A stretch of 6,812 nucleotides of DNA from Candidatus Acetothermia bacterium JdFR-47 (lineage in GTDB: Bacteria > Bipolaricaulota > Bipolaricaulia > Bipolaricaulales > Bipolaricaulaceae), in NCBI GenBank assembly GCA_002011415.1, contig MTNI01000047.1, positions 1 through 6,812 of the forward strand. The letters are read 5' to 3'. The number at the start of each line of letters is the position of its first letter. The stretch's first letter is position 1. Of this stretch, positions 5,896 to 6,812 are shown piece by piece. The translations under genes and the position numbers were made by a program. A model generated the notes under the pieces. That model searched no databases, was not told the DNA's origin, and saw nothing but the letters and a program-made list of their open reading frames with translations.

Positions 5896-6812
5896 ATGCC
5901 CTTTCGCATGAGACAGCTTGTGGTCACAGGAGTGGCCTTCTTGACCATCGGCTTCGGGGGGGTGGCTCAAGCGATCCCCCCCGAAGCCGTAGTGACCGTG
6001 GAGGTGTTCCCACCCGCCGAACCGATCGCGCGAGGCGAAATCGCTGAAGTCGAAATCATGGTGGAGATCCTGCCGGGCTGGCACATCAACTCCCATCAGC
6101 CGGATCTAGTGGGACTGATCGCCACCGAGCTTCTCCTGACACCTCCCAATGGCCTTGAAGTAAGCAAAGTCATCTACCCAGATCCAGTGGAGAAAGAGCT
6201 TCCGTGGGCCGAGGTTCCATTGGCTCTGTACGAAGGGAGAGTCGTCATCCGGGTGCTGGTTGCGGCAGCGGAGGAGCTTCCTCCAGGGGAACTTTCCCTT
6301 CCTGGGACCTTGCGGTACCAAACCTGCAACGATGAAGTTTGCCTCCCCCCAGAAGAAATTCCGGTAACGATCCCATTGCAGATTGTCCCAACGCTCGGGA
6401 CTGTCCCAGAGGCCTCTGAAAAGACCGAGACCACATCTCCCCCAGGGATCATCGGCCCTCTACTCGAGGAACGGGGGCTGGCGCTCGTTCTCGTCGCCGT
6501 GTTCCTCCTAGGGCTTGGGATCAACCTAACCCCATGCGTGTACCCTTTGATCCCGGTGACCGTGGCCTATTTCGGACGGGGGGTTGGAGGCACCCTCCGC
6601 ACCCTGAGCATGGCCCTTGCCTACCAACTGGGGTTGTCGCTCACCTATTCTGGACTTGGGGTCCTGGCTGCATTGACTGGCCAGCTCTTTGGAGCCTTGC
6701 TTCGCAAGCCCTGGGTTCCCGCTTTAGCAGCCACTGTTTTGGTACTCCTGGCCTTGAGCTTCTTCGGCCTGTATCAGCTGCGGCCACCCCGGTTCCTCAC
6801 CCGCCGCCTCCC
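5896..6812 (+). CDS. dsbD: Thiol:disulfide interchange protein DsbD, 3' incomplete
   Basis: DsbD moves electrons from cytoplasmic thioredoxin through its membrane domain to its periplasmic domain and on to client proteins such as DsbC or cytochrome c maturation thioredoxins. The window shows 305 residues, open at the right edge. A signal peptide (1-26, AQA before I27) is followed by the N-terminal DsbD-alpha domain (about 30-165). That domain has PGWHINSHQPD (60-70) and the redox pair CNDEVC (C144, C149) within LRYQTCNDEVCLPP, matching the family active-site region. The membrane domain begins near 195 with the signature LTPCVYPLIPV, whose C214 corresponds to the first membrane redox Cys; further helices lie at about 237-262 and 274-294. 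The second membrane Cys and any C-terminal thioredoxin domain would lie beyond 6812. The start is ATG 5896 with only a weak GGGG upstream; ATG 5908 is in frame. The close spacing to gene B suggests cotranscription and possible translational coupling. Confidence 0.93.
   Translation, partial: MPFRMRQLVVTGVAFLTIGFGGVAQAIPPEAVVTVEVFPPAEPIARGEIAEVEIMVEILPGWHINSHQPDLVGLIATELLLTPPNGLEVSKVIYPDPVEKELPWAEVPLALYEGRVVIRVLVAAAEELPPGELSLPGTLRYQTCNDEVCLPPEEIPVTIPLQIVPTLGTVPEASEKTETTSPPGIIGPLLEERGLALVLVAVFLLGLGINLTPCVYPLIPVTVAYFGRGVGGTLRTLSMALAYQLGLSLTYSGLGVLAALTGQLFGALLRKPWVPALAATVLVLLALSFFGLYQLRPPRFLTRRL

Noticed and set aside
5869..6524. Minus-strand open frames opposite dsbD
   Set aside because: The plus-strand frame from 5896 has DsbD motifs throughout and no stop to the window edge; the antisense frames are shadows.
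1..6812. tRNA or rRNA genes, CRISPR arrays, insertion sequences
   Set aside because: I saw no cloverleaf-like sequence, regularly spaced repeats, transposase motifs or terminal inverted repeats.

Overview
This is a GC-rich bacterial window holding one broken metal-pump gene and two compact operons that share a redox theme. Genes are tightly packed: 8-bp overlaps in one operon, and short gaps with good Shine-Dalgarno (SD) sequences in the other. The lineage cannot be fixed from the sequence. The DUF438-hemerythrin-PAS gene and the base composition are compatible with an anaerobic or microaerophilic, possibly thermophilic, deep-branching bacterium, but this is only an impression. The exported DsbD and cysteine-rich proteins imply an extracytoplasmic thiol-redox pathway.

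Region 1 (1-1529, +) is the remnant of a P1B-type heavy-metal ATPase of the CadA/ZntA (Zn/Cd/Pb) kind, entering from the left edge. Its actuator TGES, membrane CPC, DKTGTLT and hinge GDGVNDAP motifs are all present. Most of the ATP-binding N-domain is missing, and the reading frame changes at the same point (about 931-945), so the gene looks inactivated unless the junction is an assembly error. A perfect 11-bp hairpin (1534-1560) separates it from the convergent operon.

Region 2 (1590-4270, -) is a three-gene operon read right to left: an Rrf2-family regulator with three clustered cysteines, a DUF438-hemerythrin-PAS sensor protein, and a thioredoxin-reductase-like flavoprotein whose dinucleotide-binding segment resembles AhpF. 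Each gene overlaps the next by 8 bp. A good sigma-70-like promoter (TTGTAA-17-TAAGAT) lies just before a perfect 20-bp palindrome that covers the predicted transcription start and ribosome-binding region. This suggests autoregulation by the Rrf2 protein.

Region 3 (about 4271-4557) is a non-coding gap with a weak + strand promoter candidate, a 9-nt direct repeat at 22-nt spacing and an 18-nt repeat whose second copy lies inside the next gene.

Region 4 (4558-6812, +) is an apparent operon of two tandem paralogues, here called A and B. Both are exported proteins with nine conserved cysteines, about 60% identical by eye, and of unrecognised family. They are followed 23 nt later by dsbD, which runs off the right edge. 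DsbD carries reducing power from cytoplasmic thioredoxin across the membrane, so the twin proteins are plausible DsbD clients or relay partners. This twin-protein/DsbD unit is the most likely undescribed system in the window.
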